Position numbers and translations under genes: made by a program
In this document: positions 42,040-51,697 of the stretch, one piece after another
How positions within the stretch are numbered: position 1 is the first letter of the stretch
Layout: every line of letters begins with the position of its first letter
DNA from: Geodermatophilus telluris
Lineage (GTDB): Bacteria; Actinomycetota; Actinomycetes; Mycobacteriales; Geodermatophilaceae
DNA: 64,000 nt
Assembly (NCBI RefSeq): GCF_900102745.1
Contig: NZ_FMZF01000003.1
Location: 514,681 to 578,680 of the forward strand
Direction of reading: 5' to 3'
The notes under the pieces: model-generated
Told to the model about the DNA's origin: nothing
Database searches by the model: none
The model's input: only the letters and a program-made list of their open reading frames with translations

Positions 42040-42147
42040 GGTCCTCCTGACGACGGGCGCCGGCCCCCGCCGGCACCGACCACCGTAGAGACGGCGCTCG
42101 GCCGTGCCGCAGCGCCACCGCCGGCCCCGCGCTGGGCCGGTCCGCCC

Positions 42148-43221
42148 TCAGCGCGCCGACGCGGGCGGCTCCCCGGCCCAGGCGGCGCGCAGCAGGGCGG
42201 TGACGCCGGCGCGGGTGACCGGTCGGGGGTTGGGGTACGGCGCGGCCACCGCGAGGCCGGCGACGCGGTCGACGTCGTCCTCGGTCACACCCAGCTCGCG
42301 CAGGGAGCGGGGCGCGCCGAGCCGGCCGGCCAGCTCCCAGAGCTCCCGCGCTGGGTCGGGCGTGCCGCCGAGGGCACGGGACAGCGCGGCGACCGCGCCC
42401 GGGACGGCGGGCGCGTTGTACGCGAGGGCGTGCGGCAGGACGACGGTGTGGGTCGGCGCGTGCGGCAGGTCGAGGGTGCCGCCGAGGGTGTGGCACAGCT
42501 TGTGGTGCAGCCCCGTCGTGGTCGCGCCGAGCACCGCGCCGCACAGCCACGCCCCGTACTGGGCCTCCCCGCGGGCGTCGAGGTCGCCGCCGTCGGCGAC
42601 GACGGCGGGCAGCGCGGCGGCCAGTGCCCGCACCCCCTCCTCCGCCATGAGGGAGACCACCGGGTTCGTGTCGGGGGCGTAGAGACCCTCGACGGCGTGC
42701 GCCACCGCGTTGATCCCGCTGGTCGCCGACAGCTGCGCGGGCAGGGTGAGGGTGAGCTCGGGGTCGTACACGACGCTCCGCGGCAGCACCCGCGGGTCGC
42801 GGCCGGTGCGCTTGGCCCCCGCCTCGGTCAGCCCCCAGATCGGCGTCATCTCCGAGCCCGCGTACGTGGTGGGGACGGCGACCACCGGCAGGCCGTGCTC
42901 CAGGGCGATCGCCTTGCCCAGCCCCACGGCCGACCCGCCGCCGACCGCCACGCACCCGTCGGCGCCGAGCTCGACGGCCCGGGCGCGGGCGCGGTGCGCG
43001 ACCTCGACCGGCACGTGCACGCGCGCCTCGGCCAGCACGCCGGCCGCGCGGTCGCCGAGCGCGGCGGCGACGCGGGTCCCGGCCTCCTCCTGCTCCGGGG
43101 AGCAGAGCACCAGCACCCGGGTCAGGCCGAGGGCGGCGACCTCCGCGGGCAGCGCTGCCAGCGAGCCGGCGCCGAACACCACCCGCACCGGCAGCGCGGT
43201 GTAGGTGAACGGCCCGATCAC
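42148..43221 (-). CDS. Maleylacetate reductase
   Basis: The 357-residue iron-type alcohol-dehydrogenase fold protein has VAVGGGSAVGLGKA, VPTTYAGSEMTPIWG and the HHKLCHTLGG motif that marks maleylacetate reductases. It reduces maleylacetate to 3-oxoadipate with NADH. GTG 43221 overlaps the upstream dioxygenase stop (GTGA). Together with hydroxyquinol dioxygenase and a flavin monooxygenase it forms the lower hydroxyquinol pathway. Confidence 0.92.
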   Translation of the reverse strand: MIGPFTYTALPVRVVFGAGSLAALPAEVAALGLTRVLVLCSPEQEEAGTRVAAALGDRAAGVLAEARVHVPVEVAHRARARAVELGADGCVAVGGGSAVGLGKAIALEHGLPVVAVPTTYAGSEMTPIWGLTEAGAKRTGRDPRVLPRSVVYDPELTLTLPAQLSATSGINAVAHAVEGLYAPDTNPVVSLMAEEGVRALAAALPAVVADGGDLDARGEAQYGAWLCGAVLGATTTGLHHKLCHTLGGTLDLPHAPTHTVVLPHALAYNAPAVPGAVAALSRALGGTPDPARELWELAGRLGAPRSLRELGVTEDDVDRVAGLAVAAPYPNPRPVTRAGVTALLRAAWAGEPPASAR

Positions 43222-44108
43222 GGGTGGTCCTCGCGCAGCAGCGACAGGTCGAAGGTGAGCGCGCGGAACGGGTTGGCCAGCCCCACCTCCGCCGCCCGCG
43301 CCGGGTCGTCGACCTCCGGCACCTCGCGCACCAGGGACTCCTTGACCCCGAAGACGGCGTCGGAGTCCAGGTACGGGGAGTCGGCGACGAACACGTGGGT
43401 GGTCACCGGCCGGTGACCGGGCGCCGCCGCGATGAAGTGCAGGTGCGCCGGCCGGTTGGGGTGCCGGCCGGTGGCGGCCAGCAGCTGCCCGACCGGGCCG
43501 TCGTCGGGGATCGGGTAGAACCGCGGCACCACCGAGCGGAACCAGAACCGGCCCGCGTCGTCGGTGGTGAACAGCCCGCGCAGGTTGCCCGGCGGCTGGA
43601 TGCCGGGCTGCTGCACGTCGTAGAAGCCGTCCTCGTTGGTCTGCCAGACGTCGACGGTCGCACCCGCCAGCGGTTCGCCGTCGGGGCCGGTGACCCGCCC
43701 CGAGACCAGGCAGGGGGTGCCCTTGCCGTCGAGGGCGATGTCGTCACCGAGCTGCCGGGGCGGGCTGTCCACGACGTGGAACGGCCCGAGCACGGTGGAC
43801 TCCGTCGAGGTGCCGCCGGTGCGGTGGTTGATCGTCTCCACCAGCATCGACACCCCGAGGACGTCGGAGAGGAGGATGAACTCCTGCCGGGTGTCGGAGC
43901 TCGTCTGGCCGGTGCGGGTGAGGAAGTCGATCCCGACCGCCCACTCCTCCTCGGTGAGCTCCACGTCCTTGACGAAGGCGTGCAGGTGGCGCACCAGCGA
44001 CGTCACCACCTGCCGCAGTCGCGGGTCCGGCGTGTGCGCGAAGCTGGCCGCCACCACCTCCGCCGACCGCTCCTCGCTGAACAGCTCCCCGCTCGCCCCG
44101 CCGGTCAC
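43218..44108 (-). CDS. Intradiol ring-cleavage dioxygenase (hydroxyquinol 1,2-dioxygenase type)
   Basis: The 296-residue protein has an N-terminal helical linker (QVVTSLVRHLHAFVKDVELT) and a catalytic beta-sandwich. Iron ligands are visible as Tyr in NEDGFYDVQQ and in PRFYPIPDDGPVG, and two His in RPAHLHFIAAAPGH. It opens hydroxyquinol or a related catechol to maleylacetate. Start GTG 44108 overlaps the monooxygenase stop (GTGA). Position next to maleylacetate reductase supports hydroxyquinol rather than simple catechol. Confidence 0.9.
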   Translation of the reverse strand: MTGGASGELFSEERSAEVVAASFAHTPDPRLRQVVTSLVRHLHAFVKDVELTEEEWAVGIDFLTRTGQTSSDTRQEFILLSDVLGVSMLVETINHRTGGTSTESTVLGPFHVVDSPPRQLGDDIALDGKGTPCLVSGRVTGPDGEPLAGATVDVWQTNEDGFYDVQQPGIQPPGNLRGLFTTDDAGRFWFRSVVPRFYPIPDDGPVGQLLAATGRHPNRPAHLHFIAAAPGHRPVTTHVFVADSPYLDSDAVFGVKESLVREVPEVDDPARAAEVGLANPFRALTFDLSLLREDHP

Positions 44109-45859
44109 GAGGCCCGGTCCAGGACGGTGCGCAGGGCGGCCTCCAGCGCGGCCTCGGCGTCGGGCACGGGGCCGGCCGACCGGAAGGCGACGTGGTTGTC
44201 GGGGCGGGCGAGCAGCACCCCGCCGTCGTCGGTGCCGCGCACCCGCGCCCAGTCGCCGTAGAGGTCGTCGTACTCCTGCCCCGGCCCGACGACGACGGCG
44301 GCCACCTCGACGCCGAGCCGCTCCCCCACGGCGGCCGCGGCCCGCACCCAGGCCTCCCCGCCGATCCCGGTGAAGACGGTGAACCGGCCCTGCCCGCCGA
44401 GGTCGAGGGTGGAGACCTGCCGCCGCCGCGGCCCGGTCAGCCACGCGTGCGGCAGCTTGGCGCCCGGCCGCGAGGACGCGTGCGAGTACAGCTCCGGGTC
44501 GCGCAGCGGCTCCTCGGGCGGGGTGCCGTCGGGGACCACCGCCGTCGACGCGTAGCGCTGGTCCATCTCCACCCCGTGGCAGTTGAACTCGTAGTCCTTG
44601 AACGCGATCGCCTCGCGCAGCGCCGCGCGCTGCTTCTCCGCCTCCGGCGTCGCCTGCTTGCGGGCGGCCATGTGCTCGACCATCAGCCCGGGGTCGGAGG
44701 TGTCGAGCAGGCCGAGCGCGTCGAAGATCCGCGCGGTGTCGGCGATCGACTGGTTGGCCCGGTCGACCACCTGCCGGCCCACCGGCGCCCGCTCGGCCGT
44801 GTAGGTCTCCAGCAGCCCCGGCCCGGCCTGCCTCCGGAGCACCATCGCCAGCTTCCACGCCAGATTGTAGGCGTCCTGGATGGAGGTGTTGGAGCCCAGC
44901 CCGTTCGACGGCGGGTGCCGGTGCACGGCGTCGCCGGCGCAGAACACCCGGCCGGCGGAGTAGCGCTCCGCGGCGAGGTGGTTGACCGTCCACGCCGAGC
45001 TCGACGAGATCGTCACCGGCACCGAGTCGTCGCCGACGAGCCGGCGCACGATCCCCAGCGCGTACTCCTCGGTGAGGTCCGGCGGCGGGCCGTCGATGTC
45101 GTAGCCCCAGACGATGAGCCACCGGTGCCAGGGCCGGACCATCCGCACCAGGCCCGCGCCGATGCCGCCGACGTCGGCACCGGGCTGCAGCACCCAGTAG
45201 AGGACCGAGGGGCGGTCGGCGACCAGGTGCGACAGGTCGGCCTCGAAGACGATGTTGATGCTGCCGCCGACGCCCATCTGCCCGCGCAGGGGCAGCCCGA
45301 CCGCCTCGGCCACCTGGCTGCGGCCGCCGTCGGCACCGACGACGTAGCGGGCGCGGACGTCGTACTCGTCGCCGCGCAGCCGGTCGCGGACGTGCACCGT
45401 CACGCCGTCGTCGTCCTGCTCGAGGGAGACGAACTCGGTGTCGAAGCGGATCCGGGCACCGCGGGACTGGGCGGTGTGCACCAGCAGCGGCTCCATGAGG
45501 TCCTGCGGCATGTCGCACATCCGCGTCGGGCTGGCCGCGGAGTAGTCGGCCATCCGGTCGGGCCGGGTGCCCCACGCGTGCAGCCGGCCGAGCTCCTCCC
45601 CGGCGATGGAGGTGCAGTACACGAGGTTGCCCATCAAGTGCTGCGGCGTGGCCTCGGCCGCCACCTCCTCCTCGACGCCGAGGTCGCGCAGCACCTCCAT
45701 CGTGCGCTGGTTGGTGATGTGCGCCCGCGGGGTGTCGGCCAGCCGGCCGTGCTTGGTGATGACGGTGGTGTCGACGCCGTAGGTCGCCAGGGCCAGCGCG
45801 GCCGCCGAGCCGGCGGGTCCGCTGCCGACCACCAGGACGTCGGTCTCGAGCTGGGCCAT
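44105..45859 (-). CDS. FAD-dependent aromatic monooxygenase (TfdB/resorcinol hydroxylase-like)
   Basis: The 584-residue class A flavin hydroxylase has an N-terminal FAD motif DVLVVGSGPAGSAAALAL, the VVGADGGRSQVAEAVG (DG motif) and RVFCAGDAVHRHPPSNGLG (GD motif) for FAD binding, then a thioredoxin-like C-terminal domain. It hydroxylates a phenolic ring, probably making hydroxyquinol. ATG 45859 follows AGGAGG at 7 bases. Three overlapping genes downstream show one operon. An upstream in-frame extension (from 45928) is probably not used. Confidence 0.92.
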   Translation of the reverse strand: MAQLETDVLVVGSGPAGSAAALALATYGVDTTVITKHGRLADTPRAHITNQRTMEVLRDLGVEEEVAAEATPQHLMGNLVYCTSIAGEELGRLHAWGTRPDRMADYSAASPTRMCDMPQDLMEPLLVHTAQSRGARIRFDTEFVSLEQDDDGVTVHVRDRLRGDEYDVRARYVVGADGGRSQVAEAVGLPLRGQMGVGGSINIVFEADLSHLVADRPSVLYWVLQPGADVGGIGAGLVRMVRPWHRWLIVWGYDIDGPPPDLTEEYALGIVRRLVGDDSVPVTISSSSAWTVNHLAAERYSAGRVFCAGDAVHRHPPSNGLGSNTSIQDAYNLAWKLAMVLRRQAGPGLLETYTAERAPVGRQVVDRANQSIADTARIFDALGLLDTSDPGLMVEHMAARKQATPEAEKQRAALREAIAFKDYEFNCHGVEMDQRYASTAVVPDGTPPEEPLRDPELYSHASSRPGAKLPHAWLTGPRRRQVSTLDLGGQGRFTVFTGIGGEAWVRAAAAVGERLGVEVAAVVVGPGQEYDDLYGDWARVRGTDDGGVLLARPDNHVAFRSAGPVPDAEAALEAALRTVLDRAS

Positions 45860-45965
45860 CGGTGCGCCTCCTGTGTCGCCGGTCACGTCGCACCGAGTGT
45901 CGGCAGCGCCGGCGGCGGTGTCCTGCACGTCCGTGCCGTCCCGGCTGCACGGAACGCGCGGGCGC

Positions 45966-46844
45966 TCAGCCGGTGCGGCGCAGCGCGCCGGGCGTGGTGC
46001 CCAGCTGGGCCCGCATCACCCGGGTGAGGTGCTCCTGGTGGGAGAAGCCGCAGCGGGCGGCGACCTCGGCGATCGGCTCCCGGCCGGTGCGCAGCATCCG
46101 GGCGGCCTCGTCGACGCGCAGCGCCAGCAGGTAGCGGTGCGGGGCCACCCCGGTGCGCGCCTTGAACTGGCGGCTGAACCGGCTGGTGCTCAGCCCGGCC
46201 GCGGCGGCCAGGTCGGCGAGCGCGACCGGCTCGGCCAGCCGGGCCTCCATCAGCGCCCGCACGGTGGAGAACTGGCGGGCGCCCAGGCCGCGGGCGGGGC
46301 CGTCGTCCGCGCCGTCGCGGCCGGTGCGGTGCCGGCGGACCAGCTGCGCGGCCGCGGTGCCGCCGAGCTGGTCGACGTAGGTCCGCGCCGTGGGCTCCCA
46401 GTGCCGCAGGGCGTCGTCCATCGAGCGGAGCACCTGCTCGAGCAGGCCGTCGGTGGTGCCGAGCTCCTCGGCCAGCTCCACCGGGGAGTCCGCGCCCGCC
46501 GCGTCCTGGAGGGCGGTGTCGGCCAGGTAAAGGTGCACCGTGCTCAATTCGCCGCCGAGCTCCACGGTGAGGTCGCGGCCGGCCGGGTGGATGAACAGCC
46601 CGCCCGCCGGGACCTGCCGCGCGCGGCTGGCCGTCCCCCGGCCGCGGCGCACGGTCACCGGACCGTCCAGGTGCAGGATCACCAGGTGAGTGCCGGCGGC
46701 GTCGAAGGACTGCCGGTAGGGGCGCTCGCGCTGCACGGAGAGGTACTGCCGGTCCCAGCCGAGTCCGGTGCTGGTGCGCTCGGGCCGGACCCAGGGCTGC
46801 CCGAGGATGCCGTTGGTGTCCGCGAGTCCCAGTTCGTCCGACAC
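45966..46844 (-). CDS. AraC-family transcriptional regulator
   Basis: The 292-residue protein has an N-terminal cupin-like AraC-binding-type domain (LVILHLDGPVTVRR, FIHPAGRDLTVELGG) and two C-terminal helix-turn-helix units (LADLAAAAGLSTSRFSRQFK; IAEVAARCGFSHQEHLTRVM). It probably activates the monooxygenase-dioxygenase-reductase operon that starts about 100 bases downstream on the same strand, in response to an aromatic. GTG 46844 is the chosen start, with no strong ribosome site. Confidence 0.88.
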   Translation of the reverse strand: MSDELGLADTNGILGQPWVRPERTSTGLGWDRQYLSVQRERPYRQSFDAAGTHLVILHLDGPVTVRRGRGTASRARQVPAGGLFIHPAGRDLTVELGGELSTVHLYLADTALQDAAGADSPVELAEELGTTDGLLEQVLRSMDDALRHWEPTARTYVDQLGGTAAAQLVRRHRTGRDGADDGPARGLGARQFSTVRALMEARLAEPVALADLAAAAGLSTSRFSRQFKARTGVAPHRYLLALRVDEAARMLRTGREPIAEVAARCGFSHQEHLTRVMRAQLGTTPGALRRTG

Positions 46845-46930
46845 CCGTCCCGCTCCCGCCGATCGGCCCTGACCGCTGTGAGCTGCGCGACTGCGAGGGT
46901 AGCCGCCGCGCCGGGCCCCGAGGCCGGTGC

Positions 46931-49282
46931 TCAGGTGCCGGGTTCGCGGCCGGCCGGCTGGCGTGGCTCGGCGAGCAGCGGGTCGGGGTCCCGCAGCGGC
47001 ACGGTGACCGGCGCGTCGGCGGTGACCGACAGGCGCGCGCCGTCCACGACGACGGTCACCGGTCCCGGGCCGCGCAGCAGCGTGACGGTGGTGCCCTCGC
47101 GGGTCGTCTCCACGCGCAGCAGGCTGCCGCGCCAGGTGACCCGGTAGGCGGTGCGGGACAGCGCCGAGGGCAGCAGCGGCGCGAGCTCGAGGTCCGCGGC
47201 GTCCTCCCGCAGCCCGCCGAGGCCGGCGACGAGGGCCAGCCACGCCCCGCCCACCGCGGCCAGGTGCAGGCCGTTGGCGGTGTCTCCCCGGAGGTCGCGC
47301 AGGTCGACCAGGGCGGCCTCCCGCACGTAGCGCAGCGCGAGGTCGGGGTGCTGCGCCTGCGCGCACACGACCGCCTGCACGGCGGCCGACAGCGAGGAGT
47401 CCCGGACGGTCCGCGCCTCGTAGTAGTCGACGTCGCGCGCGACCTCCTCGGCGGTGAACTCGTCGCGGCACCACCACAGCGCCTGCACGAGGTCGGCCTG
47501 CTTGAGCACCTGCCGCCGGTAGAACTCGGCGTAGTGGTGGTGCTCCTGGACCGGGTAGGCGTCCCGCTCGACCTCGAAGGGCCACTCCCGGTAGGTGGTG
47601 AAACCGGCGTTCATCGGGTGCACCCGCAGCCGCTCGTCCCACGGGACGTGCACCGCGTCGGCGGCCGACCGCCACGCCGCCGTCTCGGCGCGGTCCACGC
47701 CGAGCTCCGCCGCGCGGTCGGGGAGCCGCTCGCAGGCGTCGGCGGCCCACCGGAGGTTGCGCCGGGCCATGAGGTTGGTGAAGACGTTGTCGTCGACGAC
47801 GCCGGTGTACTCGTCGGGTCCGGTCACGCCGAGCCAGTGCCAGCCGCCGGCCGCGTCCTCGTGGCCCAGCGCCAGCCACAGCCGGGCCGTCTCGACGAGC
47901 ACCGGCAGGCCGCCGACGGTGTCGAGGTCGCGGCCGGTGACGTTCTCGTGGAGGCGGAAGGCGCGGGCGACGTCGGCGTTGACGTGCACCGCCGCCGTGC
48001 TGGCGGGCCAGTACGCCGAGACCTCGGGCCCGCTGATGGTGCGCCAGGCGAAGGACGCCCCCGCCAGCCCCAGGGTCGCGGCCCGCTCCCGGGCGGTGTC
48101 GAGGGTGTCCGCGCGCCACCGCAGCAGGCGGGCGGCCGCGTCGGGGCGCAGCAGCGTCAGGGCCGGCAGGACGAAGCCCTCGACGTCCCAGAAGGTGTGG
48201 CCGCTGTAGCCGATGCCGGTCAGGCCCTTGGCCCCGACGGGGGCGCCGGAGATGCAGGCGGCGGCGCCGGAGAGCTGGAAGACGGTGTAGCGCAGCGCCT
48301 GCTGGAGCTCGGCGTCACCGTCGACCTCGACGTCGGCCGTCGCCCACAGCTCGTCGAGCACGGCCCGCTGGCGGGCGAGCAGGCCGGCCCACCCGAGGTC
48401 GAGGGCGGAGCTGACCGCGGCCGAGGCCTGGCCGACGACGGAGTCCGACCCGGCGTCGCGCGACCAGCTGTAGCCCACGACCTTGACGATCGTGACGGCC
48501 TCGCCGGCGGCGAGGTCCGCGGCGACCGTGGTGACGACGTGCTGCTCGTCGACGTGCGTGGTGACCCGGCCGCCGTCGACCTCGTGGCCGACCGCGGCCG
48601 CGACCGTGATGCCCGACCGGCGGGTGCGCTCCACGAGGGCGCCGCCGGTCGCGTTGCCGATCTGGGCGCGGGGCTCGAAGGCCTCGTCCAGGCACTCGGC
48701 GACGCGGGGGTCGTCGTTGTCCACACCGGCCGGCGTCACCGCGCCGGCGGCCAGCTCGGACCGGACGACGACGTGCGCGGGCCCGTCCAGGGCGCGGACC
48801 TCGTAGCGCACCGCGCAGACCGACCGCTCCGCCAGCGAGACCAGCCGTCGCGAGGAGACCTCCACCGACGGGCCCGACGGCGACGTCCAGTGCACGCGGC
48901 GGTCGAGGGTCCCGGCGCGGAGGTCGAGCGTCCGCTCGTGCACCTGCGGCGGGACCTCGCGCACGTCCAGCGGGACGCCGTCGACCACGAGCCGCAGCGG
49001 CGTGCCGTCGGCGACGGTCAGCAGCGCCTGTCCCACCCCGGGGTGGCCGTAGCCGCCCTCGGGGTAGGACAGCGGGTGGGTCTCGTAGACGCCGGACAGG
49101 TAGGTGCCCCGCATGCCGAAGGGCTCGACCTCGTCGAGCGTCCCCCGGATCCCCACGAAGCCGTTCGACAGGCTGAAGACCGACTCGGCGACGGCGAGGG
49201 TGCCGGGGTCCACGCGGGGCTCGCGGACCAGCCACGGGTCGGTGTCGAGGGTCGGGGCGGTCACGTCGGGTCCCTCGCTCAC
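46931..49282 (-). CDS. Glycoside hydrolase family 65 (disaccharide phosphorylase/hydrolase)
   Basis: The 783-residue protein starts with a beta-sandwich domain (ESVFSLSNGFVGIRGTLDE) followed by an (alpha/alpha)6 barrel. Catalytic Glu491 is in GVTGPDEYTG, and phosphate/substrate segments GYSGHTFWDVEGFVLP and VLKQADLVQALWW follow. GH65 enzymes phosphorolyse maltose, trehalose or kojibiose in the cytoplasm. The exact sugar is not clear. GTG 49282 is used; GTG within VTAPTLDTDPW is an alternative. The usual beta-phosphoglucomutase partner is not adjacent. Confidence 0.9.
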   Translation of the reverse strand: MSEGPDVTAPTLDTDPWLVREPRVDPGTLAVAESVFSLSNGFVGIRGTLDEVEPFGMRGTYLSGVYETHPLSYPEGGYGHPGVGQALLTVADGTPLRLVVDGVPLDVREVPPQVHERTLDLRAGTLDRRVHWTSPSGPSVEVSSRRLVSLAERSVCAVRYEVRALDGPAHVVVRSELAAGAVTPAGVDNDDPRVAECLDEAFEPRAQIGNATGGALVERTRRSGITVAAAVGHEVDGGRVTTHVDEQHVVTTVAADLAAGEAVTIVKVVGYSWSRDAGSDSVVGQASAAVSSALDLGWAGLLARQRAVLDELWATADVEVDGDAELQQALRYTVFQLSGAAACISGAPVGAKGLTGIGYSGHTFWDVEGFVLPALTLLRPDAAARLLRWRADTLDTARERAATLGLAGASFAWRTISGPEVSAYWPASTAAVHVNADVARAFRLHENVTGRDLDTVGGLPVLVETARLWLALGHEDAAGGWHWLGVTGPDEYTGVVDDNVFTNLMARRNLRWAADACERLPDRAAELGVDRAETAAWRSAADAVHVPWDERLRVHPMNAGFTTYREWPFEVERDAYPVQEHHHYAEFYRRQVLKQADLVQALWWCRDEFTAEEVARDVDYYEARTVRDSSLSAAVQAVVCAQAQHPDLALRYVREAALVDLRDLRGDTANGLHLAAVGGAWLALVAGLGGLREDAADLELAPLLPSALSRTAYRVTWRGSLLRVETTREGTTVTLLRGPGPVTVVVDGARLSVTADAPVTVPLRDPDPLLAEPRQPAGREPGT

Positions 49283-49380
49283 GTCGTCGGGAACGGGACG
49301 GACGCCGGGTCCTGCGTCCCCTCCCTGTCCTACCGGTCGGCACTCCCCCGCGCGATCCGGCCGTGCCGTGCGCGGGGCGC

Positions 49381-50005
49381 TCAGCCGGCCGGGACCGGCG
49401 CCGGCCCGGGCAGCGCGGACGCCGAGGTGACGACGTGGTCGACCAGCCCGTACGCGCGGGCCTCCTCGGCGGTGGACCAGCGGTCGCGGTCGGAGTCGCG
49501 CTCGATCTGCTCGACGCTCCGCCCGGTGTGCTGCGCCTGCAGCTCGTCCACCTGGCGCTCGAGCCGCCGCAGCACGTCCGCCTGGATGGTGACGTCGGAC
49601 TCCGTGCCGCCGACCCCGCCGAGGGCTGGTGCACCAGGGATCCGGGTGTGCGGCAGCGTGAACCGCTTGCCGGGCGTGCCGGCGGTCAGCAGGAACTGCC
49701 CCATCGAGGCCGCCATCCCGACCGCGTACGTGGCCACGTCGCAGTCGATGAACTGCACGGTGTCGTGGACGGCCATCCCGGCGGTCACCGAGCCGCCCGG
49801 GGAGTTGACCTGGAGGTGGACGTCACGGTGCGGGTCGTCGGCCGCGAGCAGCAGCATCTGCGCGCAGAACTGGTCGGCGACGACGTCGTCGACCTCGCTG
49901 CCGAGCACGAGGATGCGCTCGTCGAGCAGGCGGTCGAAGACGGCGTCCTGCGGAGAACGGCACTGGAGTGCGCCGGGGAGTGGTGGGATCTCGCCGTTCG
50001 CGCAA
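49381..50005 (-). pseudogene. clpP: ClpP-like protease subunit with apparent indels
   Basis: The 49381-49908 frame encodes a ClpP core: VHLQVNSPGGSVTAGMAVHD, catalytic Ser in GMAASMGQFLL. The segment LPHTRIPGAPALGGVGGTESD should read RI-LVHQPSAG-VGGTESD; shifting by one base between 49638-49640 (GGG, one extra) and 49614-49617 (CCCC, one missing) restores it exactly, including catalytic His. The N-terminus is also shifted: QDAVFDRLLDERILVLG precedes residue 1 in frame without any start, and removing one base of AA at 49956-49957 joins it to a frame opening at TTG 50005. Three indels suggest a pseudogene or sequence errors. It is probably a third-type ClpP paralogue. Confidence 0.7.
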
Positions 50006-50043
50006 CTCTCGCGCCGTCGGCGGAAGGGTGTTGACGGCCGAGC

Positions 50044-51021
50044 TCAGCGCACGGTGTAGGGCCCGGTCGACTCGGCGTGGTAGCCCTTCGCGCCGACCGC
50101 GAGCGCCAGCTCGCTGCGCGGCGGCCGGCCCTCCGCGAGCAGGTCCAGTGCCCGGCGGAAGTCGTACTCCGGCGTCCAGCCGAGCTCGGCGCGGACGGCG
50201 TCGTTGACGTACACCCGGTCGATGCGCGGGAACAGCCGCCACCCCAGCCGCTCGTAGAGCGCGGGCGCGTCGGGGAACAGCCGGGCGACGACCGCCGGGG
50301 CGTCGGTGCGCAGCGCGGCGAGGTGCTCGGGCCGGAACGGCGTGGTCGCGCTGACGACGTAGCGCGCGAAGCCCAGGTCCGGTGCCCGCTCGAGCGCGGC
50401 GCGGTGCGCCGAGACCACGTCGGCGAGGTCCACCCGCCGCGACAGCAGCTCGTTGACCTTCACGTTGTCGTCGGCGTAGGCGGTGCGGACGTCGTCGGCG
50501 TCGTCCCCCTCGGGGAAGAAGCGGGCGGTGCGCAGGACGACCACCGGCAGGCCGGTGTCGCGGGCGACGAGCTCGGCGAGGTCCTCGGCGGCGACCTTGG
50601 TGGCGCCGTAGACGTTGCGCACCCGCGGCGCCACCGCCTCGGTGATCCACGCGGCCGGCGCGCCGGGAGCGGGGACCAGCGCGCGGCCGAAGGCGCTCGT
50701 GGTGCTGGTGACCACGACCCGGCCGACACCGGCGGCCACGGCCTCCTCCAGGACGGTCAGCGTGCCGGTGACGTTGGTGTCGACGAACGCCTGCCGGTCG
50801 TGGGTGCCGACGTGCGGCTTGTGCAGCGTGGCGGTGTGCACGACGGCGTCCACGCCGGCCAGCGCCTCACGGACGGCGGCGCGGTCGGTCACCGAGGCGA
50901 CGACGTCGGTCCACCGCGACGGCAGGACGTCGAGCCCGACGACGTCCTCCCCCGCGGCGCGCAGCACCCGCACCAGCGCCTCGCCGAGGTGTCCCGAGCT
51001 CCCGGTCACCAGCACCGCCAT
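50044..51021 (-). CDS. NAD-dependent epimerase/dehydratase (extended SDR)
   Basis: The 325-residue protein has the GSSGHLG cofactor loop after [22 protein letters not shown], catalytic STTSAFG Ser/Thr region and the YGATK Tyr/Lys pair. The fold is that of UDP-sugar 4-epimerase-like enzymes, though the role could be in any sugar nucleotide or polyketide-like reduction. ATG 51021 is the start. It follows the damaged clpP gene on the same strand after a 38-base gap. Confidence 0.88.
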   Translation of the reverse strand: MAVLVTGSSGHLGEALVRVLRAAGEDVVGLDVLPSRWTDVVASVTDRAAVREALAGVDAVVHTATLHKPHVGTHDRQAFVDTNVTGTLTVLEEAVAAGVGRVVVTSTTSAFGRALVPAPGAPAAWITEAVAPRVRNVYGATKVAAEDLAELVARDTGLPVVVLRTARFFPEGDDADDVRTAYADDNVKVNELLSRRVDLADVVSAHRAALERAPDLGFARYVVSATTPFRPEHLAALRTDAPAVVARLFPDAPALYERLGWRLFPRIDRVYVNDAVRAELGWTPEYDFRRALDLLAEGRPPRSELALAVGAKGYHAESTGPYTVR

Positions 51022-51058
51022 GCCGGCACCCTGGCACGGGTCGCACCCGGGTGGACAC

Positions 51059-51102
51059 CGGTGCCGGCACCTGCGCCGGGCGGGCGGCAGGTGCCGGCAC
51101 CG
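51059..51102 (-). terminator. 16-base-arm hairpin after the DUF4396 gene
   Basis: CGGTGCCGGCACCTGC (51059-51074) and its perfect complement (51087-51102) with a 12-base loop lie directly past the DUF4396 stop (51106) and before the epimerase start. It is long for a terminator, lacks a T-run and resembles the arm-loop repeats at 11815 and 24696. Confidence 0.6.
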
Positions 51103-51105
51103 CGG

Positions 51106-51645
51106 TCAGTGCTGCCGGTGGCGGCCGGGACCCTCGGCGTCGGCGGTCTGCCGGTCGTCGGTCCCGTGCCCGCCGCCGTGGTGGGCGTGGACGACGGCGT
51201 GGCCCCTGCCGCGGCTGATCAGCCAGCGGTTGACCGGCACGGTGACGACGAACGCGACCGCCAGGGCGAGCGCCAGCGTGCCCCAGAACAGCCAGCTGTC
51301 GAGGTGGGCCTCCATGGCGCCCGGCACCAGCAGCACGACCCCGTTGTCCACGATCTCCATGACGGTGATGGAGACGGTGTCGGCGGCCAGCGCGATCGGG
51401 ACCGCCGCGCGCAGGGACAGGCCCGAGCGCACCACCGGGCCGATCGTGAACGAGTAGCCGAACACGAAGGCGAGGACGACGGCGAGCACGATCGTCTGCA
51501 CGTCGGACCAGCCGAGGGCGGTGCCGATGACCATGCCGAGGACCTCACCGATGGCACAGCCGGTGAGGCAGTGCAGCGTGGCCGAGACCGCCAGACGGGT
51601 CAGCGCGCGGCCGGTCGGGCGCTGGGTGTGCATCGCGTGTTCCAT
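51106..51645 (-). CDS. DUF4396-family membrane protein, copper-linked by its promoter
   Basis: The 179-residue protein has about four membrane helices and the DUF4396 core [20 protein letters not shown] with two Cys, a [10 protein letters not shown] segment and a late PVNRWLI. The His-rich C-terminus ([15 protein letters not shown]) could bind metal. ATG 51645 follows GGAGGAG. The upstream CsoR-like palindrome implies induction by copper or a related metal, so it may be a metal-handling membrane protein. Its biochemical function is unknown. Confidence 0.85.
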   Translation of the reverse strand: MEHAMHTQRPTGRALTRLAVSATLHCLTGCAIGEVLGMVIGTALGWSDVQTIVLAVVLAFVFGYSFTIGPVVRSGLSLRAAVPIALAADTVSITVMEIVDNGVVLLVPGAMEAHLDSWLFWGTLALALAVAFVVTVPVNRWLISRGRGHAVVHAHHGGGHGTDDRQTADAEGPGRHRQH

Positions 51646-51697
51646 CTCTGCTCCTCCGTCGGGCGCCGGACGGGCGCCTCGCCTCCCCCCACCATTG

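Noticed and set aside
38464-43416. A 1,650-codon open frame on the plus strand
   Set aside because: It runs antisense to the DUF222, MFS, reductase and dioxygenase genes, has no domain-like sequence and arises from GC-rich third positions.
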